Shown here: positions 1 to 7,529 of the stretch, in pieces
Layout: each line of letters opens with the position of its first letter
Position numbering within the stretch: position 1 is the stretch's first letter
Origin: Candidatus Babelota bacterium
Lineage (GTDB): Bacteria > Babelota > Babeliae > Babelales > Vermiphilaceae
DNA: 34,559 bases
Reading direction: 5' to 3'
NCBI GenBank assembly: GCA_026388985.1
Contig: JAPLIS010000006.1
Span: forward strand, 1-34,559
Program-made: the position numbers and the translations under genes
The notes under the pieces: model-generated
Databases searched by the model: none
What the model was told of the DNA's origin: nothing
Seen by the model: only the letters and a program-made list of their open reading frames with translations

Positions 1-16
1 AGCAAGTTAGTATAAA

Positions 17-50
17 AAAAAGCCCTGGTGTTTTACTACCAAAGCTCTTT
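17..50 (-). terminator. Intrinsic terminator closing the orphan toxin unit
   Basis: Read on the minus strand, a stem pairs bases 39-46 with 21-28 (AGCUUUGG with CCAGGGCU, two G-U pairs) and can be extended by two pairs. A run of U from the A-tract at 14-20 follows. It lies about 40 bp past the stop of the 91-738 gene. Sequence and loop closely match the terminator at 1848-1883, so it looks like the duplicated end of a second toxin/immunity unit. Confidence 0.8.
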
Positions 51-90
51 TAGTCAAATTATCAATTTTATGGCGAATGCTATATAAGTT

Positions 91-738
91 CTACCATCCA
101 CCTATTGCGATTTCATTGGTAGAAATACCAGAAAAAAATTCATCTAAAAGTCCCTGTATGCTTACATAATCAAGTTGCCATGTGTCTACATCTTGGCATC
201 TACGCAGCCTTTGAATATTCTGTAACCCATGCTCAATAAGCAGATTGCCTTCTTTGATTTTTCCTTGTTTTACATACATCTTGCCTAGCATATAAAAATT
301 CATGGCATGAGTTGAGCAATATTCTATTGATTTCTTGAGAGCCTCCTCGCATTTTTTAGAATCCCTAAGTTCAAAATAACGTGCTTTAGCGAGTTCAAGC
401 ATAGACATAATTTCCCAATCATCACTATGGGCCATGCATAATTTATCATAAAAGTCATCATCTGAGTTGCCCATTAAATAATGATCTACATATGCCCAAA
501 GCAAAAGCGCATAAGCATTTGATGGATCATATGATAAAACATGTTGTACATAATGAATAATTCTATCTTGATCATAGAAAGGAGGATTACATTCTAGTCT
601 TGCGAGAAGCAACCAAGCCTCAGTATCATATTGATTGATTGTTAAATGATTCATTAACAATTGTTGCGCTTGCTCTATATCGATTGCATCACCTGAATGA
701 GCTATTGCTCGTGCCTGTTTTAAAATTATATTTTGCAT
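91..738 (-). CDS. TPR-like protein, candidate immunity protein of the orphan toxin cassette
   Basis: A 215-aa protein without signal peptide or membrane segment. It has helical repeat character: a stretch near residues 130-175 (EALKKSIEYC, then NFYMLGKMYVKQGKIKEG) reads as a tetratricopeptide repeat, and weaker copies occur near residues 20-95. The start ATG lies one base after the stop of the upstream toxin-like cassette, so the two are translationally coupled, and an intrinsic terminator follows at 17-50. This is the position an immunity gene takes in polymorphic-toxin loci, and the real toxin upstream at 2302-5379 has a small gene in the same place. The immunity role is inferred from position only; a TPR scaffold of unrelated function is possible. 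The gene call itself is firm. Confidence 0.65.
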   Translation of the reverse strand: MQNIILKQARAIAHSGDAIDIEQAQQLLMNHLTINQYDTEAWLLLARLECNPPFYDQDRIIHYVQHVLSYDPSNAYALLLWAYVDHYLMGNSDDDFYDKLCMAHSDDWEIMSMLELAKARYFELRDSKKCEEALKKSIEYCSTHAMNFYMLGKMYVKQGKIKEGNLLIEHGLQNIQRLRRCQDVDTWQLDYVSIQGLLDEFFSGISTNEIAIGGW

Positions 739-739
739 A

Positions 740-1849
740 CTATATCTTTATCATATTTTTTACTTGCCTTGGGGAATATTCCATAAACGCATTAATACCT
801 ATAAGTGTATCCTTTTTTACATATGCATGAATTTCAACTGGAAGGCCGTTAATGTATGTACGTATAGTATTTGGCCCTTCTATAAGCAAATTAAGAGTAT
901 CGGCTTGCTTAATTTTTTCTATAATTTGAGCCGAAAAAGCTTTTGCTGATGCAATGGTAGCATCTACTGTTTCTCCTACTTTTAAAATATTTTTTTTTAT
1001 ATGCTTGTCTGAAAAAATATGTTCAACATTAAATGCTTTATCTGTTACATTTTTTATTTTATTGCCACCCAGGCTCAAATTTTCTAACGATCCTTGTAAG
1101 TGCTCAAGTATTGTTTGTATTTCACTCGCTATATGTTTTGCCACATCTTCAGCTGTCCGCAGGATACTAGAACCACTAATCGCAACCTTGGCAGCACCAC
1201 CCATCTCTCCCGCTTCATCAGCAATATGAAATGCCATTCCTTCAGCAGTAAGCGCCACCGGACTTTCTGCCATCACCACATCAACCGCATTCTTTAGCCG
1301 ACCAGCAATCTCCGATCCCTTTTTATTAGCCTGAGCCATCACCTGCACTTCTTTTGCATACTGCACTGCTCTGGTTATTCCCTTGGCAAAAACCATATCG
1401 GCAGCAAGTTGTGCCCCAAGATCAACTATCTGTTCAGCCGTTAATTCAGATGCCGCTGTAGCCGCCATTTCCCCCAGTTCCCGACATGTTGCAACATGGC
1501 TCTCGCAAGCAGTACTTGCCGCTTGCCAATAATCATCAATCCGTTGTTGATATTCTTCAGGAGATAAATATAAATGCCCAACAGTTACTGTTGAAGTAAA
1601 CCGTGCAGTGCTTGTTAAAAATTCAATAGCACCTTCTGTAAAGTTATGCACGGCGGTTATCTGCCCCTCAGAGCCAAAGTTGGCTGCGATATCAACAGCC
1701 CCAGCACCAACACGATACGCGGTATTGCCAACAAAGCGTCCAATGTCTACGCCAAGTTCAACCGCATCGCCTACTTGTTCTTTTTGTCGTCTTCGTGAAA
1801 ACGAAGATCCAGGTTCAATATTTTTATATTTCAAAGAATGTATGCACAA
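740..1849 (-). CDS. Orphan (silent) polymorphic-toxin cassette with Ntox35-like C-terminus
   Basis: Residues about 25-220 repeat residues of the 1025-aa toxin upstream almost exactly, starting at VGDAVELGVD. The protein then diverges completely. The last about 97 residues (from 273) contain EHIFSDKHIKKNIL, GPNTIRTYINGLPVEIHAY and a C-terminal small helix, which I recognise as like polymorphic toxin type 35 (Ntox35); this is from memory and unverified. No signal peptide or carrier region is present. The only upstream start is a TTG at 1847-1849, inside the T-tract of the preceding terminator, and the first about 23 residues are translated from a dispersed hairpin repeat, so it is probably not expressed as it stands. 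It is best read as a donor cassette that could replace the EndoU tip by recombination. The next gene (738) starts one base after its stop. Confidence 0.75.
   Translation of the reverse strand: MCIHSLKYKNIEPGSSFSRRRQKEQVGDAVELGVDIGRFVGNTAYRVGAGAVDIAANFGSEGQITAVHNFTEGAIEFLTSTARFTSTVTVGHLYLSPEEYQQRIDDYWQAASTACESHVATCRELGEMAATAASELTAEQIVDLGAQLAADMVFAKGITRAVQYAKEVQVMAQANKKGSEIAGRLKNAVDVVMAESPVALTAEGMAFHIADEAGEMGGAAKVAISGSSILRTAEDVAKHIASEIQTILEHLQGSLENLSLGGNKIKNVTDKAFNVEHIFSDKHIKKNILKVGETVDATIASAKAFSAQIIEKIKQADTLNLLIEGPNTIRTYINGLPVEIHAYVKKDTLIGINAFMEYSPRQVKNMIKI
1191..1777. repeat. 587-bp homology block, copy in the orphan cassette
   Basis: Aligned by eye with 2870-3456 at a constant offset of 1679 bp, with no insertion or deletion and about 24 mismatches (about 96% identity). 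It encodes the shared pre-toxin region. Homology stops abruptly where the two toxin tips diverge (1190) and where the dispersed hairpin repeat begins (1778). Confidence 0.9.
1783..1816. repeat. Dispersed hairpin repeat at the 5' edge of the orphan cassette
   Basis: Stem CTTCGT (1791-1796), loop GAAA, ACGAAG (1801-1806), followed by ATCC. It has the same layout as the intergenic copies at 23489-23504 (CCTCGT/ACGAGG) and 7161-7176, with paired changes that keep the stem. It is read through as the start of the cassette reading frame. Confidence 0.7.
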
Positions 1850-1883
1850 AAAAAGAGCCCTGGTGTTTTACGTCCAAAGCTCT
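1848..1883 (-). terminator. Intrinsic terminator after the EndoU toxin/immunity pair
   Basis: On the minus strand the stem is AGAGCUUUGG (1883-1874) with CCAGGGCUCU (1863-1854), 10 pairs including two G-U, loop of 10 nt, then a run of seven U from 1854-1848. It begins 25 bp after the stop of the 1909-2292 gene. It is nearly identical to the terminator at 17-50. Confidence 0.85.
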
Positions 1884-1908
1884 CCCCCCTAACTATCCCA
1901 CTAACTTT

Positions 1909-2292
1909 TTAATCAACTGTTTCTATAAAAAATTCACCATGCTCATGTTTGATAGTAACTTCTTTGGGTTTTAATTTAACAACCTTTTCCTGCCACTCAT
2001 CCCATAGTTGCACAAATTGCTTTGTGGTCATTTTCAATTTAGTTGGCACTGGTTCGACAGGATATTCATCTGAGAGAACAATATTGTCGCCAACTTTTTC
2101 TAAAACAGTACAGTTGCCGCCACAAACATCTTCATCAATACTAGTTAATGCCCACTTTCTAAAAGCATCATGTTCATCGCATCCAACGTCACTAGTAAAA
2201 AAACGTCCTAAAATAGTCATTTCTACATCAGAGGCATTTTTATAAGAATATTTTTCATGTATAATGTTCCATGATAATTTTATAAAATTCAT
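1909..2292 (-). CDS. Candidate immunity protein for the EndoU toxin
   Basis: A 127-aa acidic-to-neutral soluble protein with no signal peptide or membrane segment; I do not recognise its family. Its ATG lies nine bases after the toxin stop, with a Shine-Dalgarno-like AAGGG formed by the toxin's stop region and spaced six bases from the ATG. An intrinsic terminator follows 25 bp downstream, so toxin and this gene form a two-gene unit. Small genes directly after a polymorphic toxin are, as a rule, the cognate immunity genes. The lack of a signal peptide fits neutralising an RNase in the cytoplasm. It has two Cys close together (VCGGNC near residue 58). The immunity role is inferred from position, but the arrangement is a strong one. 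Confidence 0.72.
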   Translation of the reverse strand: MNFIKLSWNIIHEKYSYKNASDVEMTILGRFFTSDVGCDEHDAFRKWALTSIDEDVCGGNCTVLEKVGDNIVLSDEYPVEPVPTKLKMTTKQFVQLWDEWQEKVVKLKPKEVTIKHEHGEFFIETVD

Positions 2293-2301
2293 TAAAAGCC
2301 C

Positions 2302-5300
2302 TTATTTTAAAACTGGATAAGCAGAAGTAATTACTCCCTTGGGTGTTATATACATTTCTATTGTCACTCCTTCTTTTGTTAATCCTTCAATCAAATATTT
2401 ACCATCCCGCCCAATTTGAGTAACAACACCACTTGCTTTAAAGTTATCATATGCTTCCATAATTGAACCAACGACCTCTTGCCGGGACCAATTGCTCGGA
2501 AAAAAGGTGATTCTTTTGATATAAGTACCATTGTGGTGGACGTTAGCTTTATAAAAGCCACTTTTGTGCATCACCTTATCCATGAATTGTAACACACCAC
2601 TGTTTTCTATGACATTCTTCATATCATGATGGAATCCACCAATACCAGCGACTCCTCTGCTGCTAAATTTTAAATCAAAACCTAAAATGTGCTCATATCT
2701 CACCTTAATCCATTTACTTGCAAATTCACCAAAGCCTTGTCGAGTCATATCAAATACTTTTCTGACACCTTCTAGCTCTGTATGTAATTGGGCTATCATA
2801 CCACTATGAGCGCTTTTTAAGAGATCATTGGCAGAGGTGAGTACTTCAGCATAGGCTCGAACCTCTCTTGCAGCACCACCCATCTCTCCCGCTTCATCCG
2901 CCATACGAAAAATCATTCCTTCAGCAGTAACCGCCACCGGACTTTCTGCCATCACCACATCAATCGCATTCTTTAGCCGACCAGCAATCTCCGATCCCTT
3001 TTTATTAGCCTGAGCCATCAACTGCACTTCTTTTGCATACTGCACTGCTCTGGTTATCCCTTTGGCAAAAACCATATCGGCAGCAAGTTGTGCTCCAAGA
3101 TCAACTACCTGTTCAGCGGTTAATTCAGATGCCGCTGCAGCCGCCATTTCCCCCAGTTCCCGACATGTTGCAACATGGCTCTCGCATGCAGTAGTTGCCG
3201 TTTGCCAATAATCATCAATCCGTTGTTGATATTCTTCAGGAGATAAATATAAATGGCCAACAGTTACTGTTGAAGTAAACCGTGCAGTGCTTGTTAAAAA
3301 TTCAACCGCACCTTCTGTAAAGTTATGCACGGCGGTTATTTGCCCATCAGAGCCAAAGTTGGCTGCGATATCAACAGCCCCAGCACCAACACGATACGTG
3401 GTATTGCCAACAAAGCGTCCAATGTCTACGCCAAGTTCAACCGCATCGCCTACTTGCTTAATCGGGTTCAGGCCGTAGACAAATTTTGTCGCAGCACGGG
3501 CAACTAATCCAGGAGCGCGGTCTAGTAATGATTGCGGGGTACCAACGTGGGCAGCTGTTTGTTGATGTACATCAGTTAGCACTTGATCAGCCATTGCCCC
3601 ATTAAAAATAATTTTTGCAGGATTATCGCTTGTTCTTATGGAGTCAATTAAATAATAAGTATGCGCTTCCACTTCTGCTGGCACATTATACCTACATTCA
3701 CGAGCCACGCTAAATACATCATGGGCAATGGTTGACATAGAGTCAGCTAAGGCATAGGTGTTTTCATTAACTCTAAATGCATGAATAAATTGTTGTGAAA
3801 CATCTATAGGCACAAATGCTTCTTGGCACCCAAAAAGGCCTGTTTCCCGTTTGCACGCTAGTTCCGGTTTGGTAACCTTGGTAACCTTTTGTAAGCATTC
3901 ATCTATAACATAAAGCTGATCTGTTATCGCCTCTAGCTCTAATGGATGTGTTGTTTTTTCTAGGCGTTCTAACGCAGCATGTTTCATGTTTTCAAGTTGA
4001 TCTCGATTCATCTCTACACGCATACCCTCAGTGGCATCTCTTATATCATGTACCTTCAAGTGTCCATCTATATCTCTGATTTGGTCTTTTAATGATTCCT
4101 GATAAGCATTTATTTCAATAATTTGATCAAATAATGCTTTTTGCTCGGCCGGGTTATTTGTACCATCATATTCCGCCAATAACGATTCAATAATAGGTGT
4201 TTGCACATTGGCTGCCACTTCTGGTTGAGCAGCTGACTGAGTATGAGGTGATGGAGTGGCATGCGCCTCTTGTGGCAAGGCAATACATTTTTCTGGGAAA
4301 CCAAGTTTTGTTAGAAAAAAATTACGCTCAGTAATTTGAGCATATAGTTCTTTTCGCTCTAATGGGCTGTGAGTTTTTTGTACTTGTTCATGTAGGTCTT
4401 TATTTGTTTTTTCAAGGTACTTAAGGTGTCTTTCGAAATAAGGGTTTGATTTATATGCCGCAAGCGTTGTTTGCAATGTTGGATGCATGCGATCAATACA
4501 CATAGATCCTTGTAGTGCCTTTAGCACGGGACCACGCCTCAATCCTTTTCCAGCAGTTTCTATAAATTGCTTACTATCCTCTTTAATGCGTAATTTTTGT
4601 GTGCTTAATGCAAACGTATAGACAGTACTACAGTCTTTATATCGTTCCCATTGTTCCCCATCACAATACATCATTCCTGCTGGATCAAAGGAATCCAAAT
4701 GTGCCTTGCGGTCTAAGTCTTTTAGTTGACATATAGCAGTTTCAATGCTTTTCAAGCCAGCTTCTGTGCCTAGGTCGGCCTTCATGACTATTGCTAAACG
4801 TTCATCTTTATATTTCTCAACATGAGATTCATACAATATACGCGCAGATTGATAAATATAATCAGCTTGAGCCTCGGAATATATTTTTTGTTTCGCCATA
4901 TATTCATTAAAAGTATCCATTGATTGCTCTAGCTTATCAAAAAGCTTATGGGAGCCGTCTAATGAACAGGTAGCGATGGTGGACAAAATTTCTGTTATAG
5001 GTTCAGCTAAAATTTTTTTAATTTCGTTTATTTGTTTTTTTTCAGAAGCCTTTAATGATTTTAACTTATTTTCAAGGTCCTGCTTCAACCCTCTATATTG
5101 TAACTGTTGAGCATCATTCGGGTTAAAATGGGCATTGCGAACATTCATCTCCGGCATTCGAACATTATCTACAGGCGTGGCATTGCTATTGTAACTCTGA
5201 TGTACATTGCTTCTTATGCCAGCTCTAAAGTTGGATGCTTGGGTGGCATGTGAATTCCCATAGTAAGGAAAAGCTACTCTGAATTCTGTTGTTGTTGTTG

Positions 5301-5379
5301 TTCGATTCATCATAGCGTTTGTGCCACATGTAATAAAAATTACACACAAAAAGAATATTTTTTTAATAAAAGATGTCAT
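2302..5379 (-). CDS. Exported polymorphic toxin with C-terminal bacterial EndoU RNase domain
   Basis: A 1025-aa protein. Residues 1-22 form a Sec-type signal peptide (basic start, hydrophobic core, small residues near TNA). Residues about 80-520 are charged and helical, likely coiled coil. A small region near 640-860 is Ala/Gly-rich and is the part shared with the orphan cassette. The last 130 residues carry the EndoU pattern: EHILGF (His897), GGFHHD (His917/918), the conserved FFPSNWS segment and the terminal ITSAYPV (Ser1019, Tyr1021). EndoU domains in bacterial toxins are RNases, including anticodon nucleases of CdiA type. No Rhs, filamentous haemagglutinin or type VI marker domain was seen, so the delivery route beyond Sec export is unknown. 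The candidate immunity gene follows at once. Confidence 0.9.
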   Translation of the reverse strand: MTSFIKKIFFLCVIFITCGTNAMMNRTTTTTEFRVAFPYYGNSHATQASNFRAGIRSNVHQSYNSNATPVDNVRMPEMNVRNAHFNPNDAQQLQYRGLKQDLENKLKSLKASEKKQINEIKKILAEPITEILSTIATCSLDGSHKLFDKLEQSMDTFNEYMAKQKIYSEAQADYIYQSARILYESHVEKYKDERLAIVMKADLGTEAGLKSIETAICQLKDLDRKAHLDSFDPAGMMYCDGEQWERYKDCSTVYTFALSTQKLRIKEDSKQFIETAGKGLRRGPVLKALQGSMCIDRMHPTLQTTLAAYKSNPYFERHLKYLEKTNKDLHEQVQKTHSPLERKELYAQITERNFFLTKLGFPEKCIALPQEAHATPSPHTQSAAQPEVAANVQTPIIESLLAEYDGTNNPAEQKALFDQIIEINAYQESLKDQIRDIDGHLKVHDIRDATEGMRVEMNRDQLENMKHAALERLEKTTHPLELEAITDQLYVIDECLQKVTKVTKPELACKRETGLFGCQEAFVPIDVSQQFIHAFRVNENTYALADSMSTIAHDVFSVARECRYNVPAEVEAHTYYLIDSIRTSDNPAKIIFNGAMADQVLTDVHQQTAAHVGTPQSLLDRAPGLVARAATKFVYGLNPIKQVGDAVELGVDIGRFVGNTTYRVGAGAVDIAANFGSDGQITAVHNFTEGAVEFLTSTARFTSTVTVGHLYLSPEEYQQRIDDYWQTATTACESHVATCRELGEMAAAAASELTAEQVVDLGAQLAADMVFAKGITRAVQYAKEVQLMAQANKKGSEIAGRLKNAIDVVMAESPVAVTAEGMIFRMADEAGEMGGAAREVRAYAEVLTSANDLLKSAHSGMIAQLHTELEGVRKVFDMTRQGFGEFASKWIKVRYEHILGFDLKFSSRGVAGIGGFHHDMKNVIENSGVLQFMDKVMHKSGFYKANVHHNGTYIKRITFFPSNWSRQEVVGSIMEAYDNFKASGVVTQIGRDGKYLIEGLTKEGVTIEMYITPKGVITSAYPVLK
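2870..3456. repeat. 587-bp homology block, copy in the EndoU toxin gene
   Basis: Partner of 1191-1777. It lies directly before the toxin-specific tip, so a crossover here would replace the EndoU domain and its immunity gene by the downstream pair and delete what lies between. Confidence 0.9.
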
Positions 5380-5433
5380 ACAGTTTTTCTCGTGGGTGGT
5401 GGCTATGCTATTGAAGTGTGGCGCGTAAAGTGC

Positions 5434-5460
5434 GAGCGCTTACTATATGGGCAAGCGCTC
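5434..5460. promoter_or_regulatory. Inverted repeat upstream of the toxin gene, possible operator
   Basis: GAGCGCTT (5434-5441), an 11-base spacer, AAGCGCTC (5453-5460): a perfect 8-bp inverted repeat 55-81 bp upstream of the toxin ATG. On the minus strand the spacer contains TATAGT, a fair -10 hexamer, so a protein bound here would cover a promoter. No good -35 is visible. A terminator for the AAA gene is less likely because no U-run follows. Confidence 0.4.
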
Positions 5461-5586
5461 TAAATAAAAGGTATTGCTTTGCTGCTTAACTAAAACCAAC
5501 TTTTTTCTTTTTTTTTATGTGCTTTTATATTTTCCAATTTTTGCCATATCATCATATGATAATCTGAAAAAAACGCTTTATTAGGA

Positions 5587-6879
5587 TTATCTAGGCATCC
5601 AAAGATGAGCCGTTTGCTGTTGCGCAAATTGTCGCGCTGAAAGAGCTTGCTGTGCATCGAATTGTGCCTTTTGGAAAATCTGCAGGCCTCTATAGTGCTC
5701 TTTTGCTAATTTTTGTTGTGAATCAAACTGGTCTTTTTGACTTTCTTGTTGCATGTTAAAATGTATTTTTGCTGTTGCTTGTGAGATATAAAATTGTCTT
5801 TTGATTGTGGCTTGTTGTTCTTTATGATGTCTTTCTGACATAGCCTGTTGCTCTACGTGATTTCTTTGCTGTTGAACAAAATGCCTTTCAGATTGTTCTT
5901 CAGGTGTTTCTTCTTGATGTCCTAATTTGCAAAATTTCTTTATATTTTCAATTTCATGATATGCACCCTCAAGATGTCTTTGTCCTATTTGTATGAGAGA
6001 ACTATGTTCATCAGCAGCTCCAGGCGCACGCATAATCTCTTCTTCAACTCTAAATATACGAATAGCCATGAAGGAAAACTGTTCAAACTCACGGCCGCTC
6101 CAGTTATTGCATTTCTGTAAAAAAGCATGCAAAAAGTTGGCATCACATTCTGGAAGAAATTGAGTTGAATGATTAAGTAATTTACTACGTAAAATTTTTT
6201 CTCTCGCACTATTGCTTTGAGCAACAGTAAATTCTATTAATTTTCCTAACATTCTACTTTTCACCTGTTCAGGTATCTTGGTGCAGTCGTTCATTGTACC
6301 AATAAAAAAGAACCGTTCATTCCCCCGTTGACCATCAATAAATGCTATGAGCGCTTTAGATGTTGTATCAGTATCATGATGTTTGCTGTGTGTGCGATCA
6401 AGAAGTTCATTAACTCCATCTATTACTACTACTATTTTGTTTTCTTCTGGCCGCCCATTCTCATCTTTTGCATCTAAAATATCTTGAACTTCTTTAAAGT
6501 ACGAATTCAATGCTACGGCTGTAGCTCTCCGGTGTGCACCGGCAAATGAGGAACTATCTCGAGATATGCAGTCCCAACCGGCTTTATATGCGATTGCTTT
6601 TGCCATTGTTGTTTTGCCCGTGCCTGGTACACCAATAAAAAACGCAGATCGACGATTAGGGTCAGCAAAGTACAGGGGGTTTTTAAGATGTTTTACTATT
6701 CTCTGCGCTCTTGCTGGTGCAGATTCAAAAACATCCTCTAGCTCTTTTTGTGGTACACCGAAATAGGATTCTTCTTTAGCCTCTTGGGCTGCCGCTGAAC
6801 GTGAGCCAGGATTCATAGCAGATAAAAACTGCGGAGTAGCGAATAATAAAACTAATAAAAACGTTTTTTTTGATGACAT
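5587..6879 (-). CDS. Exported AAA ATPase with hendecad Gln-rich C-terminal tail
   Basis: A 430-aa protein with a signal peptide (residues 1-21, ending in FLSA). The AAA core has Walker A GVPGTGKTT (83-91), Walker B VVVID with Asp154 followed by GVNE rather than the usual DE, sensor-1 TMND (195-198) and a likely arginine finger in KSRM (Arg209). From residue 340 to the end it runs in 11-residue units of the form [H/Q][F/H/Y]xxQQxxxxx, seven full copies and a part copy, which predicts a long regular helix. ATP is not normally available in the periplasm, so this protein either acts in a host cytosol or is not exported as predicted. Gene start is supported by AGGG upstream. The family of AAA with this tail is not known to me. 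Confidence 0.8.
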   Translation of the reverse strand: MSSKKTFLLVLLFATPQFLSAMNPGSRSAAAQEAKEESYFGVPQKELEDVFESAPARAQRIVKHLKNPLYFADPNRRSAFFIGVPGTGKTTMAKAIAYKAGWDCISRDSSSFAGAHRRATAVALNSYFKEVQDILDAKDENGRPEENKIVVVIDGVNELLDRTHSKHHDTDTTSKALIAFIDGQRGNERFFFIGTMNDCTKIPEQVKSRMLGKLIEFTVAQSNSAREKILRSKLLNHSTQFLPECDANFLHAFLQKCNNWSGREFEQFSFMAIRIFRVEEEIMRAPGAADEHSSLIQIGQRHLEGAYHEIENIKKFCKLGHQEETPEEQSERHFVQQQRNHVEQQAMSERHHKEQQATIKRQFYISQATAKIHFNMQQESQKDQFDSQQKLAKEHYRGLQIFQKAQFDAQQALSARQFAQQQTAHLWMPR

Positions 6880-7059
6880 GAAAAATAACCCTAAAGTAAA
6901 AAAGAGAAGAAAGAAAAAAACACGGCTTAACAGCAGACGATAATTGTTTTTTGGAAATTAGTCAAAATAAAAGATACTGTAAGGGGGAAGTGCAGATAGT
7001 GATATTGCTTACTATAAGGTAGATGGTGCCACTTACGCCAAGGCTACAGCGGTTGAACG

Positions 7060-7094
7060 AGGCTCACTTGCGTTCGCACCTCACCACGAACGGG
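7060..7094 (-). repeat. 35-bp dispersed repeat, inverted copy
   Basis: The reverse complement matches 32394-32428 and 32449-32483 with about five mismatches over 35 bases, including the conserved core CGTTCGTGG and the GAGCCT end. Confidence 0.65.
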
Positions 7095-7153
7095 ATTAAT
7101 AGTAATTTTTTACAATAAAAAGTGATTATCTAAATGGCAAATAACATGAAAAA

Positions 7154-7321
7154 GATGGATCCCCGTTTTCACGAGGACGACGGACGAGAAGGCACTCATA
7201 ATGTTATATGGACATGTATTTTTAAAAAATTAAACTCACGATATTCTAATTAAACCCGCGATATCCTGATTAAATCCACGATATTCTAAATGCCAACTGC
7301 TTGTTGCACATTTTACTAAAA
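7154..7321. repeat. Dispersed element A, copy 1
   Basis: It opens with a CCCCGT/ACGAGG hairpin (7161-7176), continues with GACGGACGAGAAGGCACTC, then TGGACATGTATTTTTAAAA, three 20-bp units, and ends with AACTGCTTG...ATTTTACTAA. The same order of blocks occurs at 23631-23736 and 23801-23940. Confidence 0.75.
7229..7288. repeat. Three tandem 20-bp units inside element A
   Basis: Units at 7229-7248, 7249-7268 and 7269-7288 with consensus ATTAAAYYCRCGATATYCTR. The two other copies of element A have a single unit, so unit number differs between copies. Confidence 0.8.
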
Positions 7322-7529
7322 GTGTGTTTCTAGCATTGAGTTCACTATGCATGGGAGAACAGCGATTGAAGGAGGCTACCACTTATGGTGTCAGACACCT
7401 CACCGCGAACGTTATTGGTGTCACCCATGTGCGGCAGGTGCTGGTTTGCCAATTAAAAGATGGAGCTCCAAGCAGCACAGTAACCACGGCCGCCAGCGTG
7501 AGAATGATGCAAGAAGGGTAGTTATTTAA

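Larger units (their letters stand above)
6880..7529. other. 650-bp gene-free mosaic of repeats
   Basis: No convincing gene. From left to right: an A-rich leader of the AAA gene; a fragment GCGGTTGAACGAGGCT (7049-7064) shared with the palindrome at 23246-23352; an inverted copy of the 35-bp repeat of 32394-32483 (7060-7094); a dispersed element at 7154-7321; and a degenerate stretch (7365-7420) similar to the right half of that palindrome. Short plus-strand open frames at 7324-7529 run through repeat sequence and lack coding features. Confidence 0.6.

Noticed and set aside
1608-1892. Plus-strand open frames opposite the toxin genes (also 3287-3507 and 954-1297)
   Set aside because: Shadows of the minus-strand coding sequence, duplicated only because the toxin block is duplicated.
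7229-7288. Three evenly spaced units as a CRISPR array
   Set aside because: The units are directly adjacent with no spacers, and no cas gene is present.
7470-7505. A stretch (AACCACGGCCGCCAGCGTGA) reminiscent of cloning-vector polylinker
   Set aside because: Only a partial, interrupted resemblance; most likely chance, and the flanks are repeats typical of this genome.
7324-7529. Two overlapping plus-strand open frames of 60-65 codons
   Set aside because: They run through degenerate repeat sequence, lack a ribosome binding site and have no recognisable protein features.
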